A stretch of 25,124 nucleotides of DNA from the NCBI GenBank assembly GCA_015491275.1, contig WFWF01000066.1, positions 1 through 25,124 of the forward strand, given 5' to 3'. This DNA comes from Aquificales bacterium. GTDB taxonomy: Bacteria; Aquificota; Aquificia; Aquificales; Aquificaceae. The position numbers and the translations under genes are program-made. The notes under the pieces are model-generated. The model was given only the letters and a program-made list of their open reading frames with translations. It was not told the origin of the DNA and did no database searches. Position 1 is the first letter of the stretch, and the number at the start of each line of letters is the position of its first letter. This document shows, one piece after another, positions 6,646 to 14,603 of the stretch.

Positions 6646-7324
6646 AGATATAACCAATATGGTGGATGCGGAAGCCGTGCACGTCAGTGTACTCACTCAT
6701 ATCGTCATGTGAGAGGCGGAGCTTAGAAATAGGAACCTCTTTGACGCCGGGTAGTTCGGGAAGATACCAATCGGAAGGATCTAAATTCTTTAGTCTTTCT
6801 TGGAAGTCTGCTGCTTTTTTCATTTCAGAGTAGTAGTAAGATATTCTCCTCTCTAACGAGTATAGTATTCTTTCCACTTTGTAGAGCAACTTCCTCCACA
6901 TCCTAATCTGATCCTGTACGTAGGCAATCCTTTGGCTGATATAAAATGCCTTTGTGTAGCTAGCATTGTTAAATGCATCTTCCAGCGCATTTTCTCTCCT
7001 TTCGAGCTTCCTGATCCTCTTTTTGATGTAACCATAAACTCTCTTGTACCTCTGTACCTCTTTGTATAACACTTTGATCTTTTCATCATGGTAGCGTTTG
7101 CTTATCTCGAAAAATTTTTTTCTGTCGCGGGAAAGTTGCCTTTTGAGTATTTTGGCTTTCGCTATATGCACGGCTTCCGCCTGCCGCTCCGACATGGGAA
7201 CGGCATAGAATGTTAACCGCTCCCACGCCGAGGGCTTTTGGGGTTTTTCAAGAAGTTCCTCGAGAGACTCGAGAGAGAGACATGCTGCCCTGAGGAGAGC
7301 TTCTCCGAGAGAGCCGACTTTCAT
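6644..7324 (-). CDS. Basic coiled-coil protein, 226 aa, unknown
   Basis: The ATG at 7322-7324 follows AAAGGAGGTGCACG, a strong ribosome site; this choice discards an in-frame extension back to GTG 7432 that only translates GC-rich leader. Residues 50-175 are a long helical, Arg/Lys/Tyr-rich stretch (for example KKRIRKLERR at 101-110) that should form a coiled coil and carry a high positive charge. The N-terminal 40 residues are helical and mildly acidic. The C-terminus (185-226) is different, with Pro, His and Asp-rich turns (SHDDMSEY, HGFRIHHIGY). The charge suggests nucleic-acid binding. Its leader can bury its own ribosome site, so autoregulation is possible. No known family recognised. 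Confidence 0.7.
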   Translation of the reverse strand: MKVGSLGEALLRAACLSLESLEELLEKPQKPSAWERLTFYAVPMSERQAEAVHIAKAKILKRQLSRDRKKFFEISKRYHDEKIKVLYKEVQRYKRVYGYIKKRIRKLERRENALEDAFNNASYTKAFYISQRIAYVQDQIRMWRKLLYKVERILYSLERRISYYYSEMKKAADFQERLKNLDPSDWYLPELPGVKEVPISKLRLSHDDMSEYTDVHGFRIHHIGYI

Positions 7325-7325
7325 C

Positions 7326-7465
7326 CGTGCACCTCCTTTCTTTTTTTTTGAGGGGGCGGCACCCCCTCGTCCGAGACCCGAGAAGGCAAAAAGGACCTCA
7401 GACGAAGGGGCGGACCGCCCCCGGAGGTGCACGCCGCAAACCTCGGCTCTCCCGAGGTGCCTGCC
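7326..7465 (-). promoter_or_regulatory. Structured 5' leader with multibranch fold sequestering the SD
   Basis: On the minus strand an 11-bp perfect helix pairs 7423-7433 (CGTGCACCTCC in RNA sense) with 7326-7336, which contains the Shine-Dalgarno GGAGGTG one nt before the ATG. Inside it are three hairpins in direct succession: 7407-7421 (6 bp), 7368-7404 (two 12-nt arms, nine Watson-Crick and three G-U pairs, 13-nt loop) and 7350-7368 (7 bp), then a 13-nt A-rich linker. A further hairpin is at 7441-7457. The G-U pairs exist only in minus-strand RNA. The region is much more GC-rich than its surroundings, as structured RNAs of thermophiles often are. It could be a riboswitch, protein-binding leader or thermosensor-like element. 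It matches no class I can name. Confidence 0.6.
7454..7465. repeat. 12-bp inverted repeat, right copy
   Basis: GAGGTGCCTGCC, exact reverse complement of 6634-6645. Its GAGGTGC part overlaps a hairpin arm at 7452-7457 and, in minus-strand RNA, gives GCACCTC, a second segment able to pair with the Shine-Dalgarno of the 226-aa gene. Confidence 0.6.
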
Positions 7466-7490
7466 ACCTATTCACCTACCAAGGTGCCAT

Positions 7491-7513
7491 TTAATAATAA
7501 TAAATATTATTAA
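7491..7513. other. AT-rich inverted repeat after the HD gene
   Basis: TTAATAAT (7491-7498) and ATTATTAA (7506-7513) form an 8-bp all-AT inverted repeat directly after the stop of the HD-protein gene. It could hold the -10 region of a minus-strand promoter for the 226-aa gene, but no -35 is clear. A small CACCT/AGGTG hairpin lies next to it at 7473-7486. Confidence 0.35.
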
Positions 7514-7517
7514 GTAA

Positions 7518-8834
7518 CTATCTTTTCCTTTCAAGTATTTCAACCTCATAAGGAGAATTGCCCCACCTTATTAGGAGCTCCTCTGGTATGCTTTCTTTTT
7601 TGATCAAGTAAACCGCCCTGAAAATTTCATTACCTATGCGCGCATCAAATAGCCCGAGATCGTCTGCTTTCTTACCGTCAATCTCCTTAAATATAACGCT
7701 CCCGTAAGGATTAGTATAAGCTATAACATGAACACCCGTGTGGTCTGGTTCTTCCGATATGGGCAAGGCGGGATCGGACTCTTTAAGTAATGCTGTGACC
7801 TTTCTATTAAGAGCATGGGCAAGGACAATAACAAAAGGAAGATCCTTCCTATACCAACCGTCATGCTTTTTACCCTCAATTCCGTTAACATTGATTTCCC
7901 TCAAAGCTCGCTCTATAACCGGGCTTACGTCTATCCTTATCTCCCTAAGCTCCTTAAGTGTAACCTCTCTATCCGCTTCCCTCACCAATTCCCATATCCT
8001 TTCATCCGAAGGCACCCTGATATTAAATCTGCGCTCAAGTTCCCTTACGGTTATTTTGTTCATCAACTTGTGGTTTGCACCCGTTGAGCGATATGTCTTG
8101 CTTTCCGGATCATACACATAAACCTTTATCTTTCCTATATCATGAAGGAGCCCTGCAAGGTAAGCCTCTTTAGGATCCGCTCCTCTCTTTATTGCTTTAT
8201 CGGATGCAGCAACCGCCACATTTATTGAGTGCTTTAAGAGACCGCCCTTCTCGGATAGATGATGAATTATAGATGCGGGAACCGGATTGGCCCTCAGAAC
8301 CTTTAATACAACCCTTATATCCCTGTCGCCGAAGGGATCATATAGCCTTGCATACAATTCATCAGCTATCTCCCTAAGGAAACCTATTTTTTTCCTCAAC
8401 GCAACCATAACTCCGAAGAGTAACGGAATTAAAAGGATCACCTTGAATATCTTTAGGGTGAAACCCTTAATTAAGCCGATGGCGAGAATATACTTAGCAA
8501 GGGTGCCTAATATAAGGTGAGATACGGGAACTGATATGTTGCCTTTAATTAGGTTAACAAGCATGTTCACCCCACTGCCGTATTTTTCCCTCAACTCATT
8601 CTTGATCATATACGTATAAGCTGCAGCTTCTACCGCTTCCGTGTATAGCGGTTCCCCCTCCGGAAAGAATCTTCTCAAAAATTCCGCTGTATTTTTTACC
8701 TCCGAAACATATTCTTCATCCGCACCGATATTTAAAAGCACATTAGCTATAAACACTATACCTAAAATGAGAACAATGAAGGCAAAAGCCCCCGCTTCAC
8801 TTTGTTGCTTTACTGTGTATGTCTTTGACCACAC
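7518..8834 (-). CDS. Membrane-anchored HD-domain protein, MOBH/TraI_2-like
   Basis: The 438-aa protein has a hydrophobic helix at 16-36 and a hydrophobic region at about 103-146, then a cytosolic HD domain. The motif run PAS (186-188), His191-His192, GGLLKHS (197-203, His202), His231-Asp232 (LLHDIGK), His255 and Asp287 fits an HD metal site. PAS..HH...GGL..HS is close to the signature of MOBH relaxases (TraI_2 domain) of SXT/R391 and R27; those show three adjacent His and are much longer. It could be a shortened, membrane-tethered MOBH-like relaxase, or an HD phosphohydrolase. The GTG start follows GGAGG at 9 nt and overlaps trbI by 38 nt, which places it in the T4SS operon. Confidence 0.7.
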   Translation of the reverse strand: MWSKTYTVKQQSEAGAFAFIVLILGIVFIANVLLNIGADEEYVSEVKNTAEFLRRFFPEGEPLYTEAVEAAAYTYMIKNELREKYGSGVNMLVNLIKGNISVPVSHLILGTLAKYILAIGLIKGFTLKIFKVILLIPLLFGVMVALRKKIGFLREIADELYARLYDPFGDRDIRVVLKVLRANPVPASIIHHLSEKGGLLKHSINVAVAASDKAIKRGADPKEAYLAGLLHDIGKIKVYVYDPESKTYRSTGANHKLMNKITVRELERRFNIRVPSDERIWELVREADREVTLKELREIRIDVSPVIERALREINVNGIEGKKHDGWYRKDLPFVIVLAHALNRKVTALLKESDPALPISEEPDHTGVHVIAYTNPYGSVIFKEIDGKKADDLGLFDARIGNEIFRAVYLIKKESIPEELLIRWGNSPYEVEILERKR

Positions 8835-9111
8835 TTATCACGTCCTCCGTTACATCCCTTGTATGTCCGGTAATCAACGCCCCTTTAACAAATACTGCCT
8901 TACACTCCGAGCGTTCAAGGAAATTTTTTGCCTTTGTAAGTAAAAGATCCGCCTCTTCTTCGTTTATATGTTGCGAGGCTAAGAAATCTATAAATTTTTG
9001 AACATCAAATACACAAATAGGTTTACGAATCTCTTTCACCGTAACATAATTCAGAAACCCTGCATTTATTGTAAGTACCAGCAAGACAATAGCGATCAAC
9101 CACTTCTCCAT
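8797..9111 (-). CDS. trbI: TrbI, F-type T4SS inner-membrane protein
   Basis: The 104-aa protein has one N-terminal membrane helix (residues 4-24) and a periplasmic part with FDVQKFIDFL (35-44) and, near the end, VKGALITGHTRDVTEDV. These match the family's vtFDmk..ld.F and avv.g..DiT patterns. In F, TrbI affects pilus outgrowth and retraction. Its ATG overlaps the traC stop (TGATG), and its 3' end overlaps the HD gene. Order traC-trbI is as in F, where traW follows; here traW heads the opposite operon. Confidence 0.78.
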   Translation of the reverse strand: MEKWLIAIVLLVLTINAGFLNYVTVKEIRKPICVFDVQKFIDFLASQHINEEEADLLLTKAKNFLERSECKAVFVKGALITGHTRDVTEDVISVVKDIHSKATK

Positions 9112-11864
9112 CAGCTCGCCACCTTTGCCTTAATAAGTTCAATGCTTTGTAAAATTTCCTTTTTCAACTCTTCCAATCTGAGAGGACTAACGGCGCCCAT
9201 TATTACCAGAGCCTCCTCAGGAGATACATTCTTAAAAGCGGGGTCATTCTGAAGCATGTGAGCTATGTAATATTGTTCCTGCGTAATTTCTCCCCTCTGA
9301 AGCAGTAAATCTATAAGAGGGGGTTTACCGGCAAGTATCTCCAATGCCCTTAATGCTCCGTATTCCTTTATGAGTTGTTCCCTTATTGCTCTTTCCCTTC
9401 CGGAAGTAGTAAATAGCCAGTAGGAAAACTTGTCTACTATAAGCCTACCCGCACCCTCAAATAAGTTTGACAGTATATAAAACTCCGAAAATTTACCCGG
9501 AACGGTATGAAGGGATGAAACCAACCTGAGCTGCAGTTCGTTGAAAGGAAGGTTTCCTTCTTTATAAGCCTTGTTCAAATCGGACTTTTTGGGGTACAAA
9601 GCAAAGAGATGTGCGGAGTTATTAAAGATCGCTCTGGTTGTTTCTCCCTTGAGGAAATCTTCATACTGCTGCGAAATAACCTCCAGCGAGGCATCATACT
9701 TCCTGAACCTTCTTGCCGCATGTTCAAGGAATCTCGATATCTGAGTTTTCTTGAAGAGGGCCCATGCCTCATCCACGTAGAGTATTTTGTATCTGGCGGG
9801 TAATTCTCCTTTATCTTCTTTCTGCTTCAATATGAAGAATTCCCTTAGAATCTGGGTTATAAGGGAAGTTATAATGGCAGTTTGTAGTCTAACATCCTTC
9901 ACAGATAAATTCTCAAGCTCAAGCACCACATAATCAAGCGAATAATTTATATTGTTCTCCCCGTTGAAATAGTAATAGTAAGGTCCTTCCGCGAAAGGAT
10001 ATAATCCCTCCGCTATCTTCATAGGAAGCTTCTCTCCGGTCTTATCTTCCATCCCCATAAGTTCACGCATTATTTCTGCCACACCTATCTTATTCCCGAA
10101 TTTTTTCCATGCGGACACTATAGCCTTCAAGATTATGGAGGCAACCCTTGCTTCAAGGGAATTATCACCCCTTTTAAACTCGTCTCCTGCTATATCGTAG
10201 CCCGCGAGAATACCTATCAAACCGACAAGACTTGCAAGCTCATCCTCATGTATGGATCCATCCTGATTCGTAACTACTTTTGTAAAAGGATTGAAGCACG
10301 GCTTCCAGTCATCGGTAAAATCTATATATTCACCGCCTATCAGCTCACATATACCCTTGTATGAATACCCTATATCTATGATCCGGATAACACACCCGTA
10401 AGCAAGACTACATACCTGATCGTCGCCCTTTGAAAAGGACTTACCGCCTCCCGACTCCGCTATTGTGTTCTCGTTATAATTTGTTTTGGAATGAAAACGA
10501 TTAAATCCGAAAATGCCGAACTTCCTATCCACATAGAGAGTGATAGGTCTGTCAGAACCGTAAACTTGTCCTACCAGAGGTATCATAGAAGCTATATTTG
10601 AAGAGAAAAGAGTTGAATACCTCATGAAAAGGTCGTTTCTGCTTGGTACGGTTCCTAAGGGGAGACACTCGAACAAAGAATTAATCAAGGCGACATCTAT
10701 TTCCCTAACCAAATGAAAATTTCTTTTCTGCATCTTGTTGAGGAAGTCACTTGAAATTCTGTTCAACATCTCTCTATTTTCCGCGCTAACAAAGAAAAAC
10801 AGCGATGCCTCATAGGGGAGCTTCCCATCCTCGGTCAATTCAAGGACAAAACGCGCATCCTCCGCTCTTGCTTGTATAGAGGGAAAGAACTTAACAAGAG
10901 GGTTTTTATCCGCAGCATGAATAGCATATCTTGCCTTTGAGTCTATCTCAAGCCGTCTTTTCGCAGGATCCTTAACCCTTATAACAAGTGCTGATATGAA
11001 AGGGTCCGGGAGAGGCGTTGCAACTTCTCGCGTATCATATGGAAACAGTATATTGGAAAACTCCCACAGTGTTATAGCATTAGGGAACCTGTTGATGTGA
11101 AAGCCTCTCCATCTTTTCTCTTTCCCCCTTTGCCTCACAACAAGGTCAGCGTCTTCCGAAGCATCGGATTCTCTCTCAACCCTTATGAGAGTGTCATGAT
11201 CAAGTATCTGCATGTTTATGTCCCTTTCTTCCGCTTCGTATACTCCTTCAAAGCATGGATTGAATATTGATTTAAGCGTTGTTATCAGTTCGGTGGGTTC
11301 AACAACAGCCGGTGCATAATCTTTCAAGATACCTTCAAGCTTTGTAATTTCATCCTTGACAAATCTAAATTTAGCCTTTGGGTCTTCATTTTTTTCAAAG
11401 GGATAGAAAATCCAAACATAGTTCTTGAAGAGTCGTGGCTTCGCTCCCACCCAGAACCCCTCACGTGAAGCCTTGAGGAAAAATTCATATCTGTAATCCA
11501 CCAATTTGCTGATAATTTCCGGATTCCTTACATTGGGAAGATGGCCGTGTAACTTCTTCCAATAATCCAAGAACGGCTTAATGTTGGAATCAGCGAAGCA
11601 GAAAAATCCTATAACCGTACCATTGGGGTAGGAATGGTTAATAAATGCTTCAAAGTTATCCTCATCAGAATCCCCGAGGTAAGGAGGAACATGCAAAGAG
11701 AAAATAACCCCCATTCCGGTCTTTGTCAAATAAACACCTTCTTTATATTCAAGAACAGGATAAAGATCATGAAACCTTACTCTGGAATCGTTAAAAGCCT
11801 CTATAAGACTGAGTTCCGTGGACTGTCCCTTGTCACCGAGCAGTTTATCAAGTAAACCCAGCAT
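9111..11864 (-). CDS. traC: TraC, T4SS assembly ATPase
   Basis: The 917-aa protein is the VirB4-class ATPase that energises pilus assembly at the inner-membrane face. Walker A is AESGGGKS at 469-476 (Lys475) and Walker B is ILYVDEAW with Asp698-Glu699. The N-terminal half, with FHDLYPVLEYKEG and the GMGVIFSLHVPP region, is the F-type TraC N-terminal domain. The loop has three Gly in a row (SGGGKS), where SGSGKS or SGAGKS is commoner. The ATG at 11862-11864 is chosen for its GGGAGGTG site and the TGATG overlap with traV; a 37-residue upstream extension has no such support. Length is near the usual ~870-920 aa. Confidence 0.95.
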   Translation of the reverse strand: MLGLLDKLLGDKGQSTELSLIEAFNDSRVRFHDLYPVLEYKEGVYLTKTGMGVIFSLHVPPYLGDSDEDNFEAFINHSYPNGTVIGFFCFADSNIKPFLDYWKKLHGHLPNVRNPEIISKLVDYRYEFFLKASREGFWVGAKPRLFKNYVWIFYPFEKNEDPKAKFRFVKDEITKLEGILKDYAPAVVEPTELITTLKSIFNPCFEGVYEAEERDINMQILDHDTLIRVERESDASEDADLVVRQRGKEKRWRGFHINRFPNAITLWEFSNILFPYDTREVATPLPDPFISALVIRVKDPAKRRLEIDSKARYAIHAADKNPLVKFFPSIQARAEDARFVLELTEDGKLPYEASLFFFVSAENREMLNRISSDFLNKMQKRNFHLVREIDVALINSLFECLPLGTVPSRNDLFMRYSTLFSSNIASMIPLVGQVYGSDRPITLYVDRKFGIFGFNRFHSKTNYNENTIAESGGGKSFSKGDDQVCSLAYGCVIRIIDIGYSYKGICELIGGEYIDFTDDWKPCFNPFTKVVTNQDGSIHEDELASLVGLIGILAGYDIAGDEFKRGDNSLEARVASIILKAIVSAWKKFGNKIGVAEIMRELMGMEDKTGEKLPMKIAEGLYPFAEGPYYYYFNGENNINYSLDYVVLELENLSVKDVRLQTAIITSLITQILREFFILKQKEDKGELPARYKILYVDEAWALFKKTQISRFLEHAARRFRKYDASLEVISQQYEDFLKGETTRAIFNNSAHLFALYPKKSDLNKAYKEGNLPFNELQLRLVSSLHTVPGKFSEFYILSNLFEGAGRLIVDKFSYWLFTTSGRERAIREQLIKEYGALRALEILAGKPPLIDLLLQRGEITQEQYYIAHMLQNDPAFKNVSPEEALVIMGAVSPLRLEELKKEILQSIELIKAKVAS

Positions 11865-12406
11865 CAATCCACCTCCCTGCCTCTCGGATCCAGCCACCTT
11901 CCTTCCTTTATGATTGTGTAAATGAAGTGCCCTTCCACAAAATTTCCGCTTTTGTCCACATAGGGATATATCCATATTCTTTGCACAAGCGCTTCTTCCC
12001 TCACGGGGATGGGCCTTTCCTCATAAGTATAAGTGCTTATTTCATCTCCGTAACGCTTAACGGTTATTGTATTTATGTATCTGCAAGTTTTGTCTTCGTC
12101 CACCTCGGGCTCATAAGGATCTATATCTTTTCGTTCCTCGCAAACTTTTTTCCGCTCAACTGTACCTATAAGCACAACTTTATTACCTTCTCCCTCTATA
12201 ACAGCATAATTACCGACCTCACCTACTAAAATCTGATCCTTGTTTAACAGTTTGTGACGATTCTTATACACATATTCCATTGTTCCGCACACCCCCGCCC
12301 CTTCCGTTGCCTCACACCTGAAATTTTCATGACCAACAGAAAGCATTTGCGCACATGAAAAGAGAAGCGGCGTTATTGCCATTATCAAAAACCCGGTTTT
12401 CCTCAT
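11864..12406 (-). CDS. traV: TraV, outer-membrane lipoprotein of the T4SS core
   Basis: The 180-aa protein has a signal peptide with lipobox LFSC (Cys18), then two more cysteines in FRCEATEGAGVCGTMEYVY, the characteristic TraV N-terminal pattern. The C-terminal part has proline/Tyr-rich strands (VRIWIYPYVDKSG-like) typical of the family. TraV anchors TraK and TraB at the outer membrane. It starts in a 4-nt overlap with the DsbC-like gene and ends overlapping traC. Confidence 0.82.
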   Translation of the reverse strand: MRKTGFLIMAITPLLFSCAQMLSVGHENFRCEATEGAGVCGTMEYVYKNRHKLLNKDQILVGEVGNYAVIEGEGNKVVLIGTVERKKVCEERKDIDPYEPEVDEDKTCRYINTITVKRYGDEISTYTYEERPIPVREEALVQRIWIYPYVDKSGNFVEGHFIYTIIKEGRWLDPRGREVD

Positions 12407-13113
12407 TCGCTTCCACCCCCGAGGTAATTCTCAAGTTCGCTCATGTTAAATCCTTCTATTTTCACTCCGTCTTCCCTTATAAAGAGGGGCGTACCCGATA
12501 TCCCTATTATTTGACTTACCAGAATATGCTTTTTTAACATGTCCTCACCTTCCTTGCACCTTTCTGCTTTCAGTTCCTTCCCGCTCAGCGCAATATCGTA
12601 GGCTTCCGCCTTGTTTTCCGAACAAAGTATTTTGACGCTCTTCTGATATGCCTCGGGATGTATGTCCAGCGGGAAAAGAAAAACATAAAGATCAACATCT
12701 TTACCCTTAAGGTATGCATGTGCCCTCCTACAGAAGGGACAATCCGGATCCGAAATCATGATGAGTTTCTTTCCACCCCGCCCGAAAGTTATCCTCAAGG
12801 CATCCTCAAGAGGCAATTTTGACACATCCACTCTGTTTATTTCCCTGTATCTTTCTTTTGTCAGATTTTTTCCTGTTTCTGCATCCAACAACGCACCTAT
12901 AAGGATATATTTTCCGTCTTCGCTCATGTATAAAAGCATTTTTCGCCCGCCCTTCTCCACAAGTAGCTCCTTTAAACTTCCCAAATCCCTTTCCTCTATA
13001 ACTTTTATCCCCGTCTTTTTTAATAACTCCGGTTCCGCAAAGACCAACCCGACCAAAGTCATAAAAACCGACAAATTAAAAGAAAACCTTTTTAGTACAT
13101 TTACCATCCGCAT
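12403..13113 (-). CDS. DsbC-like periplasmic disulfide isomerase
   Basis: The 236-aa protein has a signal peptide ending near LVFA (residue 26), a dimerisation-like N-terminal domain, and a thioredoxin fold with the active site CPFC at 125-128 and the cis-proline loop GTP (207-209). DsbC/G family proteins reshuffle disulfides in the periplasm and are common passengers of F- and SXT-type transfer operons. Likely clients here are TraN, TraU, the Cys-rich 269-aa protein and TraV. The ATG follows GGAGG at 6 nt and the gene overlaps its upstream neighbour by 38 nt. Confidence 0.88.
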   Translation of the reverse strand: MRMVNVLKRFSFNLSVFMTLVGLVFAEPELLKKTGIKVIEERDLGSLKELLVEKGGRKMLLYMSEDGKYILIGALLDAETGKNLTKERYREINRVDVSKLPLEDALRITFGRGGKKLIMISDPDCPFCRRAHAYLKGKDVDLYVFLFPLDIHPEAYQKSVKILCSENKAEAYDIALSGKELKAERCKEGEDMLKKHILVSQIIGISGTPLFIREDGVKIEGFNMSELENYLGGGSE

Positions 13114-13444
13114 AGAGTTCCTCCAGAAAGACTTTTCCGTTCACTTTGACCTTAGCATTAGGAGGCATACAGATACAATTTCTTTTTACTCCGCCTTCAA
13201 AATTGCAAAGCATGAGATAATGCTTGAAGCCTTCCGTGTGAAATTCATACTCTCCACTATAAGGGAAAACAAACACCATACCCGCATATTTACCCCCGGG
13301 ATTCTTTTCAAGTCTGCTTAAACCCTCCGCCCGGCTGAAGGGCCCTCGTGCCACGAGATAGGGATTGCCGTCTATAATAGCAGTATCAAAATTACTTGTA
13401 CACGCCATCATTAATACCGCTCCTGTAAATATCAACCTCTTCAA
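13076..13444 (-). CDS. Lipoprotein, possibly DUF192-like, in the T4SS operon
   Basis: The 122-aa protein has a signal with MMAC (Cys15), a lipobox-like site. The body, SRAEGLSRLE..GMVFVFPYSG..EFHTEGF, is similar to the DUF192 pattern (R..GLm....gMlFvFp....f.m). It has four more cysteines. Its TTG start has GGAGGG about 9 nt upstream and it overlaps traB by 53 nt, so it is translated with the operon. The F operon has no counterpart that I know. The DUF192 link is from motif resemblance only. It may help outer-membrane assembly of the core. Confidence 0.65.
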   Translation of the reverse strand: MKRLIFTGAVLMMACTSNFDTAIIDGNPYLVARGPFSRAEGLSRLEKNPGGKYAGMVFVFPYSGEYEFHTEGFKHYLMLCNFEGGVKRNCICMPPNAKVKVNGKVFLEELYADGKCTKKVFF

Positions 13445-14603
13445 GCTTATACCCTCCGTAAAAGAGGATAGAAACCCGGCGTCCGGCCTGTATCTCTATA
13501 ACCGGGAAGTATTCCTTAGCAAGTTGGACATAGAATTCGGCAAGTCTCCTTGCAGCGGAAGATACCCCGCTTGAAATGGCAACCTTGGTGACATCCTCCG
13601 GACGTATGCTTTCCAAAGTTCCGACGGGGGATATTTGAACAGTGGTAGAAGAAACCCGCAGTATGTTACCTATTCCTTCCAAGAGACCGGACATGAACTG
13701 TTTTGCAAGTACACTGCCGAACTTTGAAACAACCCGGCCCTTTAGGCCTGTTTTCCCATCAGCATCAACTACTGTTCCTTTGACTTTCTTTTCATATATT
13801 TTTCCATCTTTGCTTATACAAGAAATACTGATAAGCTCAAGATAGGCTCTTTCTGAAGATAATTCGCCCCAACCGGACGCATGGACGAAACATCCTTTCA
13901 GATTTAACTTCCTGTTATTAGCAATTATGCTTTTGTCCGTAACAAGTATGAGTACAGGATGAGGATTTTCCTTTCCATATTGAAGCGTGGGTGCATCAAG
14001 GCCGTTGAGAAGAAGGCCTTCCGCAAAGCCGAGAGGTATGTACAGATCCCCTTTCTCTTTCGCTTCCGAGGATTTCTCCCTATCAGCCTTTTCATCCTTT
14101 TCAGGACCGAACTCCCTTATGACGGGTGGCTGTTTTTCCTTTTTTGAAACAGGACCCAAGGTTATTGGTTTAGGCGGTGTAACGGGTTCCTCCAGCTTTA
14201 TTTTTATGGGCGGGAGTTCCGGACGCTCACCCTTTTTTTCCTCCGGAACCTTGAATCCCGAATCCCCCTTCCCCATCTTGAGGGTATCCTTCCGGAATTT
14301 TTTCTCGTGCATTTTTCCCTTTTCTTGGGATGTTTTCATGTCCATGAGAAGTTTTTCCATGCTTTCAAGTTTCTCCTGCAACTTATCAATTCTTCGTTCC
14401 ATCACAGCCTTCCAGTCCTCATCCGGATAAAGCGTCGGCTGTTCTTCTTTTTGAGGAAGGTATGTTTTTTGTCCCGAAGACATAAGACTTATGAGGCTCC
14501 ATAGCATACTTCCCAACAAAGAAACAACAAGGGAACCTATAACTATACCGAATACAATCTTTTTCCTTTTAGTCAGCTTGTCCTTGACGCTCTGCATTCG
14601 CAT
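13392..14603 (-). CDS. traB: TraB, T4SS core scaffold (VirB10 class)
   Basis: The protein (about 403 aa from this ATG) has an N-terminal inner-membrane helix (about residues 15-42), a coiled-coil segment, a proline-rich linker (for example ELPPIKIKLEEPVTPPKP), and a C-terminal TraB/VirB10-type beta-barrel domain with LYIPLGFAEGLLLNGLDAPT and KGCFVHASGWGELSSERAYL. It links inner and outer membranes. The start is uncertain: TTG at 14627, ATG at 14603 or ATG at 14597 are all possible; GGGG stands near the latter two. It overlaps traK by 35 nt. Confidence 0.92.
   Translation of the reverse strand: MRMQSVKDKLTKRKKIVFGIVIGSLVVSLLGSMLWSLISLMSSGQKTYLPQKEEQPTLYPDEDWKAVMERRIDKLQEKLESMEKLLMDMKTSQEKGKMHEKKFRKDTLKMGKGDSGFKVPEEKKGERPELPPIKIKLEEPVTPPKPITLGPVSKKEKQPPVIREFGPEKDEKADREKSSEAKEKGDLYIPLGFAEGLLLNGLDAPTLQYGKENPHPVLILVTDKSIIANNRKLNLKGCFVHASGWGELSSERAYLELISISCISKDGKIYEKKVKGTVVDADGKTGLKGRVVSKFGSVLAKQFMSGLLEGIGNILRVSSTTVQISPVGTLESIRPEDVTKVAISSGVSSAARRLAEFYVQLAKEYFPVIEIQAGRRVSILFYGGYKLEEVDIYRSGINDGVYK

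Noticed and set aside
7325..7432. N-terminal extension of the 226-aa gene to GTG 7432
   Set aside because: It translates GC-rich structured leader into low-complexity sequence; the ATG at 7322-7324 has a strong SD.
11865..11975. 37-residue N-terminal extension of TraC
   Set aside because: It overlaps traV in another frame, has no SD and does not look like TraC; the internal ATG has GGGAGGTG.
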